A stretch of DNA of 64,000 bases from Chlorobiales bacterium Clorobi_01 (GTDB lineage Bacteria > Bacteroidota > Chlorobiia > Chlorobiales > Chlorobiaceae), in the NCBI GenBank assembly GCA_001602925.1, contig LUZT01000013.1, positions 18,966 through 82,965 on the forward strand. The letters run 5' to 3'. Position numbers and translations under genes: made by a program. This document shows positions 29,177-39,518 of this stretch, piece by piece (within the stretch, counting starts at the first letter, position 1; every line of letters begins with the position of its first letter). Below the pieces are notes generated by a model. The model saw only the letters and a program-made list of their open reading frames with translations, made no database searches and was not told where the DNA came from.

Positions 29177-30358
29177 ATGGCTAAAGAGTCATACAAGAGG
29201 GATAAACCCCACGTAAATATTGGTACAATCGGTCACGTTGACCACGGTAAAACCACTCTTACCGCCGCAATCACCAGCGTTCTCGCCAAGCAGGGCATGG
29301 CCGCTTTCCGTGAGTTCGGTGACATCGACAAAGCTCCGGAAGAGAGAGAGCGCGGTATCACCATCTCGACGGCACACGTCGAGTATCAGACCGCAAACCG
29401 TCACTACGCTCACATCGACTGCCCCGGTCACGCTGACTATATCAAAAACATGATCACCGGTGCTGCCCAGATGGACGGCGCTATCCTCGTCGTTGCCGGT
29501 ACCGACGGCCCGATGCCCCAGACCCGTGAGCACATCCTGCTTGCCCGTCAGGTGAACGTTCCTGCGCTGGTCGTCTTCCTGAACAAGGTTGACATCGCTG
29601 ACCCGGAACTTCTCGAGCTGGTCGAGATGGAGCTTCGTGAGCTTCTTACCGAGTACGGTTTCCCTGGCGACGATATTCCGATCATCAAAGGTTCCGCTCT
29701 TGCTGCTCTCAACGGTGATGCCGAAGGCGAGAAGCAGATCATGGAACTCATGGACGCCGTTGACAGCTACATTCCGCAGCCTGTCCGCGACGTTGACAAG
29801 CCGTTCCTGATGCCGGTCGAAGACGTGTTCTCCATCTCTGGTCGCGGTACCGTCGGTACTGGCCGTATCGAGAGGGGCCGCATCAAGGTTGGCGACGAAG
29901 TCGAGATCGTCGGTATCAAGCCGACCGCAAAATCGGTTGTTACCGGTATCGAAATGTTCCAGAAGATCCTCGACGAAGGTCAGGCAGGTGATAACGCAGG
30001 TCTGCTTCTTCGTGGTGTTGACAAGAATGCGCTTGAGCGCGGCATGGTTATCGCCAAGCCGGGTTCGATCACCCCGCACACCAAGTTCAAGGCTGAGGTT
30101 TACATCCTGAAGAAGGAGGAGGGTGGCCGTCACACGCCGTTCTTCAACGGCTATCGTCCGCAGTTCTACTTCAGAACCACCGACGTTACCGGTTCGGTGA
30201 CCCTTCCTGAGGGCGTCGAAATGGTTATGCCTGGTGACAACCTCTCCGTCGATGTCGAGCTGATCGCTCCTATCGCCATGGAAGAGAGCCTCAGGTTCGC
30301 TATCCGCGAAGGCGGCCGTACGGTTGGTGCCGGTTCGGTAACCAAGATCGTCGAGTGA
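29177..30358 (+). CDS. tuf: Elongation factor Tu
   Basis: 393-residue EF-Tu that delivers aminoacyl-tRNA to the ribosome. [14 protein letters not shown], switch [25 protein letters not shown]; domain [18 protein letters not shown]; and domain III ending [16 protein letters not shown]. Preceded by GGGAGAAGAG. Only one tuf copy lies here. A hairpin with T-run follows before rpsJ. Confidence 0.99.
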   Translation: MAKESYKRDKPHVNIGTIGHVDHGKTTLTAAITSVLAKQGMAAFREFGDIDKAPEERERGITISTAHVEYQTANRHYAHIDCPGHADYIKNMITGAAQMDGAILVVAGTDGPMPQTREHILLARQVNVPALVVFLNKVDIADPELLELVEMELRELLTEYGFPGDDIPIIKGSALAALNGDAEGEKQIMELMDAVDSYIPQPVRDVDKPFLMPVEDVFSISGRGTVGTGRIERGRIKVGDEVEIVGIKPTAKSVVTGIEMFQKILDEGQAGDNAGLLLRGVDKNALERGMVIAKPGSITPHTKFKAEVYILKKEEGGRHTPFFNGYRPQFYFRTTDVTGSVTLPEGVEMVMPGDNLSVDVELIAPIAMEESLRFAIREGGRTVGAGSVTKIVE

Positions 30359-30376
30359 TCGATTGATTGTTATCCC

Positions 30377-30406
30377 GGGGCGAGGCAGCGCTCTCGCCCC
30401 TTTTTT
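30377..30406 (+). terminator. Intrinsic terminator after tuf
   Basis: GGGGCGAG (30377-30384) pairs with CTCGCCCC (30393-30400) around an eight-base loop, followed by six T (30401-30406). This is a standard factor-independent terminator shape. It lies inside the tuf-rpsJ spacer, separating str from S10 genes, so S10 transcription needs read-through or its own promoter. Confidence 0.8.
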
Positions 30407-30435
30407 ATTGAAACCATCGAAACAGGGATAGACCA

Positions 30436-30747
30436 GTGGCTGTTCAGCAAAAGATCAGGATCAAGCTCAAGTCGTACGACCATAGCCTCGTTGATAAGTG
30501 GGCTTTAAAGATTATCGATGTGGTCAAGCAGACGGATGCCATCATTTTTGGCCCCATTCCGCTTCCCACGAAAACTCATGTTTATACGGTCAACCGTTCA
30601 CCTCATGTGGACAAAAAATCCCGTGAGCAGTTCGCATTTTCATCGCACAAGAGGTTGATCGAGATCATCAACCCGACGGCCAGAACGATTGATATGCTCA
30701 TGAAGCTTGAGCTTCCGAGCGGCGTTGATGTGGAAATCAAGTCATAA
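30436..30747 (+). CDS. rpsJ: 30S ribosomal protein S10
   Basis: 103-residue S10 (also NusE, an antitermination factor partner). GTG start at 30436. Conserved [38 protein letters not shown] and [22 protein letters not shown]. It opens the S10 gene run downstream of the tuf hairpin. Confidence 0.99.
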   Translation: MAVQQKIRIKLKSYDHSLVDKWALKIIDVVKQTDAIIFGPIPLPTKTHVYTVNRSPHVDKKSREQFAFSSHKRLIEIINPTARTIDMLMKLELPSGVDVEIKS

Positions 30748-30781
30748 AGTGTTTTAAAGTAAATAGAAAAGCTAATCGGAT

Positions 30782-31411
30782 ATGGGTGCGATTCTCGGGA
30801 AAAAAATCGGCATGACCCGTTTATACAATGATAAACGCGAAGCTGTTCCCTGCACGGTGATTCAGGCCGGGCCGTGTTATGTGACTCAGGTAAAGAGCAC
30901 GGAAAAAGATGGCTACGAAGCCTATCAGCTCGGCTTTGGCGAGCGTGATGAAAAAAAGGTCTCCAAGCCTCTGGCAGGCCACTACAAAAAAGCTGGCAAG
31001 AATCCCGGATACATTCTGTCCGAAGTCAGCAAGAGCCTGATTGCCGGGGAACTCGAAGCTGGCGCTACCGTGCCCGTCGATGTCTTCAAGGAAGGCGACA
31101 AGATCGATGTGCTCGGTGTCACCAAGGGTAAAGGTTTTGCCGGTGTCGTCAAGCGTCACAACTTCGGTGGCGGTTCCAGAACGCACGGTCAGTCCGACAG
31201 GCTCAGGGCCCCGGGTTCGGTTGGTGGTTCGTCCGACCCTTCGAGAACCTTCAAGGGCACCAGAATGGCAGGCAGAATGGGTGGAGAGAACAAGACGGTT
31301 CAGAATCTTGTGATCGTCAAGGTTATGCCCGAGTCGAATCTCATCGTCGTGAAAGGCGCTGTGCCGGGACCGAAGAACTCCTATGTCAAGATTGTTTCAA
31401 CAACCAAGTAA
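30782..31411 (+). CDS. rplC: 50S ribosomal protein L3
   Basis: 209-residue L3, an early-assembly protein near the peptidyl-transferase centre. Starts [15 protein letters not shown]; conserved [17 protein letters not shown] with the methylated Gln region and [12 protein letters not shown]. Normal length and context, followed by rplD in 19 bp. Confidence 0.99.
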   Translation: MGAILGKKIGMTRLYNDKREAVPCTVIQAGPCYVTQVKSTEKDGYEAYQLGFGERDEKKVSKPLAGHYKKAGKNPGYILSEVSKSLIAGELEAGATVPVDVFKEGDKIDVLGVTKGKGFAGVVKRHNFGGGSRTHGQSDRLRAPGSVGGSSDPSRTFKGTRMAGRMGGENKTVQNLVIVKVMPESNLIVVKGAVPGPKNSYVKIVSTTK

Positions 31412-31430
31412 ACGGTGAGTGCAGAGAACC

Positions 31431-32057
31431 ATGGAATTAAAAGTACTCAATATACAAGGCGCAGAAACCGGTGAAGTGGTTACGCTGAACGATGAGATTT
31501 TCGCCGTTGAAGTTTCTGAACATGCTATGTACCTGGATGTGAAGGCAATTCTTGCCAATCGCCGCCAGGGTACCCATAAAGCCAAGACCCGCGCCGAAGT
31601 TCGCGGTGGCGGCAAGAAGCCGTTTCGCCAGAAAGGCACCGGTAATGCCCGCCAGGGGTCAACCCGCTCCGGTCTCATGGTCGGCGGTGGTACCATTTTC
31701 GGCCCACAGCCTCGCACCTACGATCAGAAGGTCAACCGCAAGGTCAAGCAGCTCGCCCGCCGTTCGGCGCTGAGCGCCAAGGCCGCTGCCGGTCAGATCG
31801 TCGTGGTCGATGATTTCAGTTTTGAGGCGATCAAGACCCGTCCGGTTGCCGATATGCTTAAAAATCTCGGTCTTGCCGAAAAGAAGACCCTGCTCATGAT
31901 GCCGCATCACGACAACGTGGTCAGCACCTCCGGCAGAAATATCGAGAAGCTCAACGTCATGGTCGCCGATCAGGCTTCGACCTATGATATTCTCAACAGC
32001 CAGGCCGTGCTCTTCCAGAAGGCCGCCCTGCAGAAAATAGAAGAAACATTAGGGTAA
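31431..32057 (+). CDS. rplD: 50S ribosomal protein L4
   Basis: 208-residue L4 lining the exit tunnel. Conserved KAKTRAEVRGGGKKPFRQKGTGNARQG loop and GGGTIFGPQPRTY. I use the ATG at 31431; an ATG at 31419 is in frame but the family begins MELKVLN. In other bacteria L4 also regulates the S10 operon; no leader hairpin was identified here. Confidence 0.98.
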   Translation: MELKVLNIQGAETGEVVTLNDEIFAVEVSEHAMYLDVKAILANRRQGTHKAKTRAEVRGGGKKPFRQKGTGNARQGSTRSGLMVGGGTIFGPQPRTYDQKVNRKVKQLARRSALSAKAAAGQIVVVDDFSFEAIKTRPVADMLKNLGLAEKKTLLMMPHHDNVVSTSGRNIEKLNVMVADQASTYDILNSQAVLFQKAALQKIEETLG

Positions 32058-32090
32058 TTACCGTTTGCCAGTAAAAAGGAGAAGATTGCA

Positions 32091-32402
32091 ATGAAAAACC
32101 CGTTGCTGCGGCCGTGGCTGACTGAAAAGAGCACGAAACTCACCGAGCAGAAAGGCCAGTATGTGTTCCAGGTCAAGATGGACGCCGATAAGTTCGATAT
32201 CAAGAAAGCCGTCGAAGAGAAGTTCGGTGTCGATGTCGTTTCCATCCGTACCATCAACTGCCTCGGCAAGTCAAAGCGTCAGTACACCCGCAAAGGGCTC
32301 ATCGCCGGCAAGAAGAGCGACTGGAAAAAAGCGATCGTAACCCTTGGCGACGGCCAGACGATCGATTACTATGCCAAGCCGGCTGAAAAGAGCGAGAAAT
32401 AA
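32091..32402 (+). CDS. rplW: 50S ribosomal protein L23
   Basis: 103-residue L23 at the tunnel exit, docking site for trigger factor and SRP. Starts with [13 protein letters not shown]; conserved [26 protein letters not shown]. Follows rplD by 33 bp. Confidence 0.98.
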   Translation: MKNPLLRPWLTEKSTKLTEQKGQYVFQVKMDADKFDIKKAVEEKFGVDVVSIRTINCLGKSKRQYTRKGLIAGKKSDWKKAIVTLGDGQTIDYYAKPAEKSEK

Positions 32403-32432
32403 GATTATCAACAGGATAAGATAAATAGTACG

Positions 32433-33272
32433 ATGGCAGTCAGGAAATTAGCGCCGGTCACTCCGGGCACGAGGTTCGCCTCATATGCAGGTTTCGATGA
32501 GATCACCAAGAGTGCTCCCGAGAAAAGCCTTCTTGTGCCGATCAAAAGGACCGGAGGACGCAACAGCAACGGTCGCGTGACCTCTCGCCACATGGGTGGC
32601 GGTCACAAGAGGTTCTACCGTATCATCGATTTCAAGCGCAACAAGGACAACGTGCCTGCAAAAGTTGCGGCGATCGAGTACGATCCGAACCGATCCGCAA
32701 GGATTGCACTTCTTCATTATGTTGATGGAGAAAAACGTTATATTCTCGCTCCCAAAAATCTGAAGGTCGGCGACCGCATCGAAAGCGGCGAAAAGGTGGA
32801 TATCAGGGTTGGCAATACCATGCCGCTGAAAAACATCCCGATCGGTTCCGATGTACACAATATTGAGCTGAAGATCGGAAAAGGCGGACAGATGGCAAGG
32901 TCAGCCGGCGCATATGCTGTGCTTGCCGCTCGTGAAGGCAACTACGCAACCCTGAAGATGCCGTCAGGTGAAATCAGGAAAGTTCGCATTGAGTGCCGTG
33001 CAACCATCGGCGTTATTGGAAACGCTGAGCACGAGAACATCAGCCTCGGTAAAGCAGGACGCAGCCGCTGGCTCGGTATTCGTCCCCAGACCCGCGGTAT
33101 GGCCATGAACCCGGTTGATCATCCGATGGGCGGTGGTGAAGGTAAATCGAAATCTGGTGGCGGCAGAAAGCATCCGAAGTCTCCTTGGGGGCAGCTTGCT
33201 AAGGGTCTGAAGACCAGAAATAAGAAAAAAGCCTCGACGAAGTTGATCGTCCGCGGCAGAAAAGCCAAGTAA
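32433..33272 (+). CDS. rplB: 50S ribosomal protein L2
   Basis: 279-residue L2, required for subunit association and peptidyl transfer. Conserved [15 protein letters not shown], a GSDVHNIE segment, and the C-terminal [24 protein letters not shown] loop with the essential His. Full-length. Confidence 0.99.
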   Translation: MAVRKLAPVTPGTRFASYAGFDEITKSAPEKSLLVPIKRTGGRNSNGRVTSRHMGGGHKRFYRIIDFKRNKDNVPAKVAAIEYDPNRSARIALLHYVDGEKRYILAPKNLKVGDRIESGEKVDIRVGNTMPLKNIPIGSDVHNIELKIGKGGQMARSAGAYAVLAAREGNYATLKMPSGEIRKVRIECRATIGVIGNAEHENISLGKAGRSRWLGIRPQTRGMAMNPVDHPMGGGEGKSKSGGGRKHPKSPWGQLAKGLKTRNKKKASTKLIVRGRKAK

Positions 33273-33305
33273 CATAGCGGTAACAAACAACAAGCAGAGA
33301 GAATT

Positions 33306-33602
33306 ATGCCAAGATCATTGAAAAAGGGCCCGTTCATCGAATTCAAGCTGGAAAAGCGGATCCTTGATATGAACAGCAAAGGTGAGAAGAAGGTGGTGAA
33401 AACCTGGTCGAGAAGCTCGATGATCTCTCCTGATTTTGTCGGTCACACCGTAGCGGTTCATAACGGCAAGACCCATGTGCCGGTTTACGTCAGCGAAAAC
33501 ATGGTCGGCCACAAACTTGGCGAATTCGCTCCGACCAGGTTGTTCCGCGGCCATGCGGGCGGCAAGGCTGAAAAGGGCGGTTCGGCACCCAGGAAAAAAT
33601 AA
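33306..33602 (+). CDS. rpsS: 30S ribosomal protein S19
   Basis: 98-residue S19 in the head of the small subunit. Conserved [31 protein letters not shown] and [12 protein letters not shown]-terminal [11 protein letters not shown] is a little longer than in E. coli. Between rplB and rplV, as in most bacteria. Confidence 0.98.
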   Translation: MPRSLKKGPFIEFKLEKRILDMNSKGEKKVVKTWSRSSMISPDFVGHTVAVHNGKTHVPVYVSENMVGHKLGEFAPTRLFRGHAGGKAEKGGSAPRKK

Positions 33603-33632
33603 ACTGAATAACGCGGAAAGGTAAGAGATATC

Positions 33633-33992
33633 ATGCAAGCTAAAGCAATTTTACGGCATACACCGACGTCGCCCAGAAAAATGCGGCTCGTGGCCGGCCT
33701 TGTTCGTGGCAAGCAGGTCGATCAGGCGAAAGCCATCCTGCACAACTCCACCAAAAGCGCTTCCCGTAACGTGATGGTTACGCTCAAATCGGCTGTGGCG
33801 AACTGGTCGCAGCTCAATCCTGACGAAAGGCTCAGCGATAACGAGCTGTTCGTCAAAGCGATCTTCGTCGATGAAGGTCCTTCGCTCAAGAGGCTCCTGC
33901 CGGCTCCGATGGGCCGCGCCTACAGGATTCGCAAGCGTTCGAATCACCTGACCATCGTCGTGGACAAGGTTGAGAACAAGGTAACCAAATAA
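33633..33992 (+). CDS. rplV: 50S ribosomal protein L22
   Basis: 119-residue L22, which lines the exit tunnel opposite L4. Conserved [17 protein letters not shown] and the tunnel loop [22 protein letters not shown] with the macrolide-contact region. Follows rpsS by 30 bp and precedes rpsC by 15 bp. Confidence 0.98.
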   Translation: MQAKAILRHTPTSPRKMRLVAGLVRGKQVDQAKAILHNSTKSASRNVMVTLKSAVANWSQLNPDERLSDNELFVKAIFVDEGPSLKRLLPAPMGRAYRIRKRSNHLTIVVDKVENKVTK

Positions 33993-34007
33993 AACAAGGA
34001 GATAGCA

Positions 34008-34769
34008 TTGGGTCAGAAAGTAAATCCAACTGGATTCAGACTGGGAATCATCAAAGACTGGACTTCCCGCTGGTACGATGACGGACCGGTTATCGCCGAA
34101 AAGATCAAGCAGGATCAGGTTATTCGCAACTACGTCCAGGCAAGGCTGAAAAAAGAGAAGGCCGGTATTGCCAAGATTGTTATCGAGCGCACGACCAAGC
34201 ATATCAAGATCAATATCTATGCTGCTCGTCCGGGCGCTGTCGTTGGCCGCAAGGGTGAAGAGATCAATAACCTTTCCCAGGAGCTGACCCGCATCACCGG
34301 CAAAGAGGTCAAGATCGACGTCGTCGAAGTGATCAAGCCGGAAATCGAAGCGCAACTGATCGGTGAGAATATCGCTTATCAGCTCGAAAATCGTGTCTCC
34401 TTCCGCCGTGCCATGAAGATGGCGATCCAGCAGGCGATGCGTGCCGGCGCTGAAGGCGTCAGGATTCGCTGTGCAGGCCGTCTTGGCGGTGCTGAAATTG
34501 CCCGTGCCGAGCAGTACAAAGAAGGAAAGATTCCGCTTCACACGCTCCGCGCCAATGTGGATTACGCAAGCGTGACCGCTCACACCATCGCCGGTGCTAT
34601 CGGCATCAAGGTCTGGGTGTACAAGGGCGAGGTTCTCGTGCAGAGGCTCGACGCCATCGAAGAGGAAGAGATGAAGAAAATGCAGGAACGCCGTGGTGAT
34701 TCCCGTGGCAGGGGTCGTGGCGATGGGCGCGGAGCAAAACGCCGCCGCCGTCCCGCCAAGAAGGCCTGA
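34008..34769 (+). CDS. rpsC: 30S ribosomal protein S3
   Basis: 253-residue S3 at the mRNA entry, part of the helicase site. TTG start at 34008 after AAGGAGAT. Has [12 protein letters not shown], the KH-domain loop [10 protein letters not shown] and [14 protein letters not shown]. The last 30 residues form an Arg/Gly-rich tail ([21 protein letters not shown]) longer than the E. coli end. Confidence 0.98.
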   Translation: MGQKVNPTGFRLGIIKDWTSRWYDDGPVIAEKIKQDQVIRNYVQARLKKEKAGIAKIVIERTTKHIKINIYAARPGAVVGRKGEEINNLSQELTRITGKEVKIDVVEVIKPEIEAQLIGENIAYQLENRVSFRRAMKMAIQQAMRAGAEGVRIRCAGRLGGAEIARAEQYKEGKIPLHTLRANVDYASVTAHTIAGAIGIKVWVYKGEVLVQRLDAIEEEEMKKMQERRGDSRGRGRGDGRGAKRRRRPAKKA

Positions 34770-34817
34770 CCTGACACAAGTACCATATAATTTGAAACTG
34801 AGAATGGAGTTGCCGGT

Positions 34818-35237
34818 ATGTTAATGCCAAAGAGGGTTCAATACAGAAAGACGCAGCGTGGCCGCATGAAGGGCAACGCCCAGCGTGGAACGGCGGTGAC
34901 GTTTGGCTCCTTCGGCCTGAAGGCTATGGAGCCGGCATGGATCACCAGCCGCCAGATCGAAGCCGCTCGCGTCGCAATGAACCGTTATATGAAGAGGGAC
35001 GGAAAAATCTGGATCAGGATTTTCCCTGACAAGCCGGTTTCCAAGAAGCCTGCGGAAACCCGAATGGGTTCCGGTAAAGGTTCCCCGGAGTTCTGGGTTG
35101 CCGTCGTCAAGCCGGGCCGCGTGATGTTCGAGGCGGATGGCGTGCCGCGTGAGGTCGCTGTAGAGGCCTTCAGGCTTGCCGCCAAGAAGCTGCCGATCAA
35201 GACAAAGTTCATCGTCAGGCCAGATTACGAAGGATAA
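34818..35237 (+). CDS. rplP: 50S ribosomal protein L16
   Basis: 139-residue L16, placed near the A-site tRNA. Starts [15 protein letters not shown]; conserved [42 protein letters not shown] and the C-terminal [14 protein letters not shown]. Standard length, between rpsC and rpmC. Confidence 0.98.
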   Translation: MLMPKRVQYRKTQRGRMKGNAQRGTAVTFGSFGLKAMEPAWITSRQIEAARVAMNRYMKRDGKIWIRIFPDKPVSKKPAETRMGSGKGSPEFWVAVVKPGRVMFEADGVPREVAVEAFRLAAKKLPIKTKFIVRPDYEG

Positions 35238-35267
35238 CGTGCAATCTAACCGCCAGAGAAGCGTATT

Positions 35268-35474
35268 ATGAAAAACTATGAAATAGCGGCCATGGACAAA
35301 AAAGAGCTCCTCTCAAAGATTGAAGAGCTCGAGAACAGACTGGCCGATCTCAACTTTTACCAGGCGATCGAACCGGCGCAGAACCCGATGGTGTTCCGTA
35401 ATTCGAAGCGGGATATCGCCCGGATGAAAACCAGACTCACCCAGATCGACAGGCAGGAAAAAAGCAACGCCTGA
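35268..35474 (+). CDS. rpmC: 50S ribosomal protein L29
   Basis: 68-residue two-helix L29 near the exit site. Conserved KKELLSKIEELENRLADLNF and a C-terminal KRDIARMKTRLTQI. Normal length and place; rpsQ follows about 50 bp later. Confidence 0.97.
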   Translation: MKNYEIAAMDKKELLSKIEELENRLADLNFYQAIEPAQNPMVFRNSKRDIARMKTRLTQIDRQEKSNA

Positions 35475-35524
35475 CAGTGGGTGCGTCAGTAAACAATAAC
35501 CGGTTTCAACAGGAAGAATAACAA

Positions 35525-35809
35525 ATGGACAACGCAGCAATGTCAAGTGGAGCTGAAACGAGGGGCAGAAAGAAGAGCTGGTTGGGCAAGGTTGTAAGCG
35601 ATAGCATGGATAAGGGTATCGTTGTTGCCGTCGAGCGCAGGGTTCAGCATCCGGTCTACAAGAAGTACTTCAAGAAGACAACCCGTCTGATGGCTCATGA
35701 CGAGAACAATGAGGCTGGTGTCGGCGATCTGGTGAGGATCACCGAATGCAGGCCGCTCAGCAAGAACAAGAGCTGCCGGCTTGTTGAAATCGTCGAAAAG
35801 GCCAAGTAA
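35525..35809 (+). CDS. rpsQ: 30S ribosomal protein S17
   Basis: 94-residue S17 with an OB fold. Conserved [40 protein letters not shown] and [17 protein letters not shown]. The N-terminal dozen residues are longer than in E. coli; an alternative ATG lies at 35540. Confidence 0.97.
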   Translation: MDNAAMSSGAETRGRKKSWLGKVVSDSMDKGIVVAVERRVQHPVYKKYFKKTTRLMAHDENNEAGVGDLVRITECRPLSKNKSCRLVEIVEKAK

Positions 35810-35843
35810 CGGATTCACTATCATTTAAAGGGGTTAATGCAGG

Positions 35844-36212
35844 ATGATCCAGAAAGAGACTAATCTGGTTGTCGCCGATAATAGCGGAGCGAAAAAAGTA
35901 CGGTGCATTCATGTCTTCGGCGGTACCGGCAGGCGTTATGCCGCGCTTGGAGACCAGATCATGGTATCGGTCAAGGCTGCGGTTCCTGGCGGCGTCGTCA
36001 AGAAAAAAGATGTCTGCAAGGCAGTTGTGGTCAGGTGCGTCAAGGAGCAGAAAAGAAAGGATGGCTCCTATATCAGGTTTGACGAGAATGCCGTCGTGCT
36101 GCTCAACGCACAGGGCGAGCCGAGAGGCACCCGTATTTTCGGCCCGGTGGCGCGCGAGCTTCGCGACAAAAGATATATGAAGATCGTTTCGCTGGCTCCA
36201 GAGGTTCTCTGA
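35844..36212 (+). CDS. rplN: 50S ribosomal protein L14
   Basis: 122-residue L14, a subunit-bridge protein and binding site of RsfS. Starts [19 protein letters not shown]; conserved [16 protein letters not shown] and [15 protein letters not shown]. Followed after only 10 bp by a tRNA-Gly gene, which is unusual. Confidence 0.98.
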   Translation: MIQKETNLVVADNSGAKKVRCIHVFGGTGRRYAALGDQIMVSVKAAVPGGVVKKKDVCKAVVVRCVKEQKRKDGSYIRFDENAVVLLNAQGEPRGTRIFGPVARELRDKRYMKIVSLAPEVL

Positions 36213-36222
36213 GAGCCGATCA

Positions 36223-36295
36223 GCGGGAGTAACTCAGCTGGTAGAGTCACAGCCTTCCAAGCTGTTGGTCGCGGGTTCGAGTCCCGTCTCCCGCT
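36223..36295 (+). tRNA. tRNA-Gly, anticodon TCC
   Basis: Complete cloverleaf: acceptor GCGGGAG (36223-36229) with CTCCCGC (36288-36294) and discriminator T at 36295; anticodon stem ACAGC/GCTGT around loop CTTCCAA with anticodon TCC (36256-36258), reading GGA/GGG codons; T arm GCGGG TTCGAGT CCCGT. No CCA is encoded. It sits in the same orientation in the rplN-rplX spacer of the ribosomal operon. Confidence 0.95.
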
Positions 36296-36328
36296 CACGT
36301 TCAAGAATTACTATCATACAGGTCAATC

Positions 36329-36571
36329 ATGAAAACTGGTATCAAAAAGGTCAAGCTCCACGTCAGGAAAAACGATGAGGTAACGGTCATTGCCGGTAAC
36401 GACAAGGGCAAGTCAGGCAAAGTCCTGAAAGTGTTCCCTCAGAAAGGCCGCGTGATTGTCGAAGGCGTCAACATCCGGAAGCGCCACATGCGTCCGACCC
36501 AGGGAACGCCCCAGGGGTCGATCATCGAGCGCGAGTTTCCGATTCATGCCTCGAACGTCAAGAAGAGCTGA
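36329..36571 (+). CDS. rplX: 50S ribosomal protein L24
   Basis: 80-residue L24, one of the assembly initiators of the large subunit. KOW motif [19 protein letters not shown] followed by [20 protein letters not shown]. Shorter than the E. coli protein, similar to other short bacterial L24. Starts 33 bp after the tRNA-Gly. Confidence 0.97.
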   Translation: MKTGIKKVKLHVRKNDEVTVIAGNDKGKSGKVLKVFPQKGRVIVEGVNIRKRHMRPTQGTPQGSIIEREFPIHASNVKKS

Positions 36572-36590
36572 AAGAGATTTCATTAAAAGG

Positions 36591-36612
36591 CAGGATGACC
36601 AAGACCATCCTG
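36591..36612 (+). other. Small hairpin in the rplX-rplE spacer
   Basis: CAGGATG (36591-36597) pairs with CATCCTG (36606-36612), loop of eight bases, followed by TGTAAAAAG. No T-run, so it is not a normal terminator. It could be an mRNA processing or attenuation element; based only on complementarity. Confidence 0.3.
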
Positions 36613-36632
36613 TGTAAAAAGTACAAGCAAAG

Positions 36633-37220
36633 ATGTCAAAAAAAGAGAGTGTAGAGCAGGAAGTTGCTATGCCTGCCCGCCTTGAGGTCTACTACCGTGA
36701 GACCGTCGTTCCGAAACTGATGGAGCGATTCAAGTACAAGAGCATCATGATGGTGCCCCGCCTTGAGAAGATTTCGGTGAACATCGGTGTTGGCGAAGCC
36801 GCACAGGAGCCGAAGCTGCTCGAAACCGCCATGCAGGAGCTTGGCCAGATCACCGGCCAGAAGCCGCAGGTTCGCAAGGCCAAGAAGGCTATCTCGAACT
36901 TCAAGCTCCGCGAGGGACAGGCCATCGGATGCCGCGTTACCCTTCGCCGCAAGATCATGTTTGAGTTCATGGATCGCTTTATTTCGGTCGCTGTGCCGAG
37001 GATCCGCGATTTCCGTGGCCTGAGCGATACGAGCTTCGATGGCCGTGGAAACTATAATGCCGGTATCCGCGAACAGATTATCTTCCCTGAGATCGACATC
37101 GACAAGGTGCCGAGAATCAACGGTATGGATATCAGCTTCGTCACCTCTGCGAAAACGGACGAAGAGGCCTACGAGCTGCTCAGCCTGCTCGGTATGCCGT
37201 TCAAGAAAAAGAACCAATAA
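36633..37220 (+). CDS. rplE: 50S ribosomal protein L5
   Basis: 195-residue L5 that binds 5S rRNA. Conserved [56 protein letters not shown] and LPFKKKN-like end. Two starts are possible: ATG 36633, or ATG 36669 (PARLEVYY), which has AGGAAG just upstream; most L5 proteins begin close to the latter. Confidence 0.97.
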   Translation: MSKKESVEQEVAMPARLEVYYRETVVPKLMERFKYKSIMMVPRLEKISVNIGVGEAAQEPKLLETAMQELGQITGQKPQVRKAKKAISNFKLREGQAIGCRVTLRRKIMFEFMDRFISVAVPRIRDFRGLSDTSFDGRGNYNAGIREQIIFPEIDIDKVPRINGMDISFVTSAKTDEEAYELLSLLGMPFKKKNQ

Positions 37221-37239
37221 ATCATAGCCCTGTACCAAG

Positions 37240-37509
37240 ATGGCAAGGAAAAGCATCATTGCACGAAACGAAAAGAGGAAGAAGCTCGTCGAAAAGTATG
37301 CGGCTAAACGTGAGGAGCTGAAAGCGGCAGGCGATTACCAGGCACTGAGCCAGCTTCCGAGAGACAGCTCAGCCACGAGGGTTCGCACCCGTTGCGTCCT
37401 GACCGGACGTGGCCGCGGTAACTACCAGAAGTTCGGGCTTTGCCGCCACATGTTCCGCAAACTGGCCCTCGAAGGAAAGCTTCCCGGTGTCAGAAAAGCG
37501 AGCTGGTAA
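37240..37509 (+). CDS. rpsN: 30S ribosomal protein S14, zinc-free type
   Basis: 89-residue S14. The zinc-finger CxxC pairs of the 61-residue type are missing: only two cysteines remain, in [11 protein letters not shown] and [10 protein letters not shown]. It is therefore the zinc-independent form of intermediate length. Conserved [10 protein letters not shown] end. Located between rplE and rpsH. Confidence 0.98.
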   Translation: MARKSIIARNEKRKKLVEKYAAKREELKAAGDYQALSQLPRDSSATRVRTRCVLTGRGRGNYQKFGLCRHMFRKLALEGKLPGVRKASW

Positions 37510-37574
37510 GCGCGCCTGCGGAGATCAAGAGAAAGATGTCTGTTCATTTACGAATGTAACCAACTGTTAGAGCC

Positions 37575-37970
37575 ATGCCCGTAACGGATTCCATAGCCGA
37601 TTTCATCACCCGGATCAGAAACGCCGGAAGTGCAAAAAACAAGACGACCGATATTCCTTATACCAGAGTCAGGGAAAATCTCTCGAAGCTTCTTCTCGAG
37701 AAAGGATACATCAAGAACTACACGGTGATCACCTCCGAGCAGTTTCCTTTCATTCGTGTCGAGCTGAAATACATGCAGGATGGCCAGCACGCCATCAAGG
37801 AGATCAGCCGGGTCAGCAAACCTGGCCGCAGGGTCTATCAGGGCAAGGATATCAAGCGATACCTCGGCGGGCTTGGTCTTTTCATCCTTTCGACCTCGAA
37901 AGGCATCCTGACCGACAAGGAAGCGCGCGAACAGAACGTCGGTGGCGAGGTGCTGTTCCGTATTTATTAA
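37575..37970 (+). CDS. rpsH: 30S ribosomal protein S8
   Basis: 131-residue S8, which binds the central domain of 16S rRNA and in E. coli represses the spc operon. Conserved [28 protein letters not shown] and [17 protein letters not shown]. Standard length. Confidence 0.98.
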   Translation: MPVTDSIADFITRIRNAGSAKNKTTDIPYTRVRENLSKLLLEKGYIKNYTVITSEQFPFIRVELKYMQDGQHAIKEISRVSKPGRRVYQGKDIKRYLGGLGLFILSTSKGILTDKEAREQNVGGEVLFRIY

Positions 37971-37999
37971 TTTCACAAGCCAAAGAGCATCAGTTTACC

Positions 38000-38539
38000 A
38001 TGTCAAGAATAGGAAAAATGCCGATCAGGCTTGCCGATCAGGCTCAGGTCGAGGTCAAGGAGAATATGATCAACGTGACCGGTCCGAAGGGAGCGCTTTC
38101 CCAGGCTCTGGTCGATGAGGTTATCGTTTCGGTTGCCGATGGCGCCGTGACTGTCCAGAGAAAGGACGACAGCAAGCGCGCTCGTGCCATGCACGGACTA
38201 TACCGGATGCTGGTGAGCAACATGGTCGAGGGTGTGACCAAAGGGTTCACCCGCAAACTCGAAATGTCCGGCGTCGGTTACCGCGCTGAGCTCAAGGGCG
38301 ACCTCTTGGCGCTGACCCTCGGATACTCGCACATGATCTACTTCCAGGCTCCTGCCGAGATCAAGATCGAGGTGCCGGATCCGACCACCGTTCTTGTCAG
38401 CGGTATCGACAAGGCTCTGGTTGGCCAGATCGCCGCAAAGATTCGCTCCTTCAGGAAACCGGAGCCATATCGCGGCAAGGGTATCAAGTACGAAGGCGAA
38501 GTCATCCGCCGCAAGGAAGGCAAGGCTGCCGGCAAGTAA
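38000..38539 (+). CDS. rplF: 50S ribosomal protein L6
   Basis: 179-residue L6 near the sarcin-ricin loop. Starts MSRIGKMPIRL; conserved VTGPKGALSQ, HGLYRMLVSNMVEGVTKGF and GKGIKYEGEVIRRKEGKAAGK. Normal length, 29 bp after rpsH. Confidence 0.98.
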   Translation: MSRIGKMPIRLADQAQVEVKENMINVTGPKGALSQALVDEVIVSVADGAVTVQRKDDSKRARAMHGLYRMLVSNMVEGVTKGFTRKLEMSGVGYRAELKGDLLALTLGYSHMIYFQAPAEIKIEVPDPTTVLVSGIDKALVGQIAAKIRSFRKPEPYRGKGIKYEGEVIRRKEGKAAGK

Positions 38540-38598
38540 GCCGCCGCGCCGCATGAGCGAAACAAGTCAGGTAAAAAACATTTATACGGTTAGAGATA

Positions 38599-38958
38599 AT
38601 GAGCCAAGTAGATAAAACTGCCCGCAGGCAGAAAATCAAGGCACGCAGCAGGGCTGTCGTGCGTGGCACCCAGGAAAGGCCAAGACTGTGCGTTTTCAGG
38701 AGTCTTTCGCAGATCTATGCGCAACTGATCGACGACGAGAGCGGCAAGACCCTTATGGCGGCATCGACCATGTCGAAAGAGAATGCCGGGCTTACCGGTA
38801 CCAAATCCGAGGTGAGTGCAGCGATTGGCAAGCAGATTGCCGAGAAGGCTCTTGCACAGGGTATTTCCAGTGTCGTCTTCGACAGAAACGGATTCCGGTA
38901 TCACGGTCGCATCAAGGCCCTGGCCGACGGCGCCCGTGAAGCAGGCCTGATCTTTTAA
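38599..38958 (+). CDS. rplR: 50S ribosomal protein L18
   Basis: 119-residue L18, a 5S rRNA-binding protein of the central protuberance. [26 protein letters not shown] and the C-terminal [20 protein letters not shown] are typical. Follows rplF by about 60 bp. Confidence 0.98.
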   Translation: MSQVDKTARRQKIKARSRAVVRGTQERPRLCVFRSLSQIYAQLIDDESGKTLMAASTMSKENAGLTGTKSEVSAAIGKQIAEKALAQGISSVVFDRNGFRYHGRIKALADGAREAGLIF

Positions 38959-38981
38959 AACTTTTCAAAGAGAGAACGTAC

Positions 38982-39500
38982 ATGTCGAAAAAATCTGACA
39001 GGAATATCAAGCCCGGTGAGTTGAATCTGAAAGAGAAGCTGGTGCACATCAACAGGACCGCCAAGGTGGTCAAGGGCGGCAAGCGCTTCGGTTTCAACGC
39101 TATTGTGGTTGTCGGTGACAAGGAAGGTCATGTTGGATACGGGCTCGGAAAAGCGAACGAAGTTCAGGACGCTATTGCCAAGGGCGTAGAGGATGGCAAA
39201 AAGAACGTCATCAAGGTGCCGATCGTCAAGGGAACCATTCCCCACCCGATCGTCGCCAAATACGGTTCGGCCAAAGTGCTGATGAAGCCGGCGACCCCTG
39301 GTACCGGATTGATCGCTGGCGGCGCCGTCAGGGCCGTGCTTGAAATGGCTGGCATCCATGATATTCTGACCAAGTCTCTCGGCTCCTCCAATCCGCACAA
39401 CGTGGTCAAGGCGGCTATCAAGGGACTTCAGAGCATCTCTGACGCCAACGATGTGGCAGAGCGCCGCTCGAAGAGCCTGAAAGAGGTATTTGAAAGCTAA
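38982..39500 (+). CDS. rpsE: 30S ribosomal protein S5
   Basis: 172-residue S5 with dsRBD-like N-terminal domain and the decoding-accuracy role. Conserved [32 protein letters not shown] and the [19 protein letters not shown] region. Standard. Confidence 0.98.
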   Translation: MSKKSDRNIKPGELNLKEKLVHINRTAKVVKGGKRFGFNAIVVVGDKEGHVGYGLGKANEVQDAIAKGVEDGKKNVIKVPIVKGTIPHPIVAKYGSAKVLMKPATPGTGLIAGGAVRAVLEMAGIHDILTKSLGSSNPHNVVKAAIKGLQSISDANDVAERRSKSLKEVFES

Positions 39501-39518
39501 AAAGGAGACAAGGTGATC

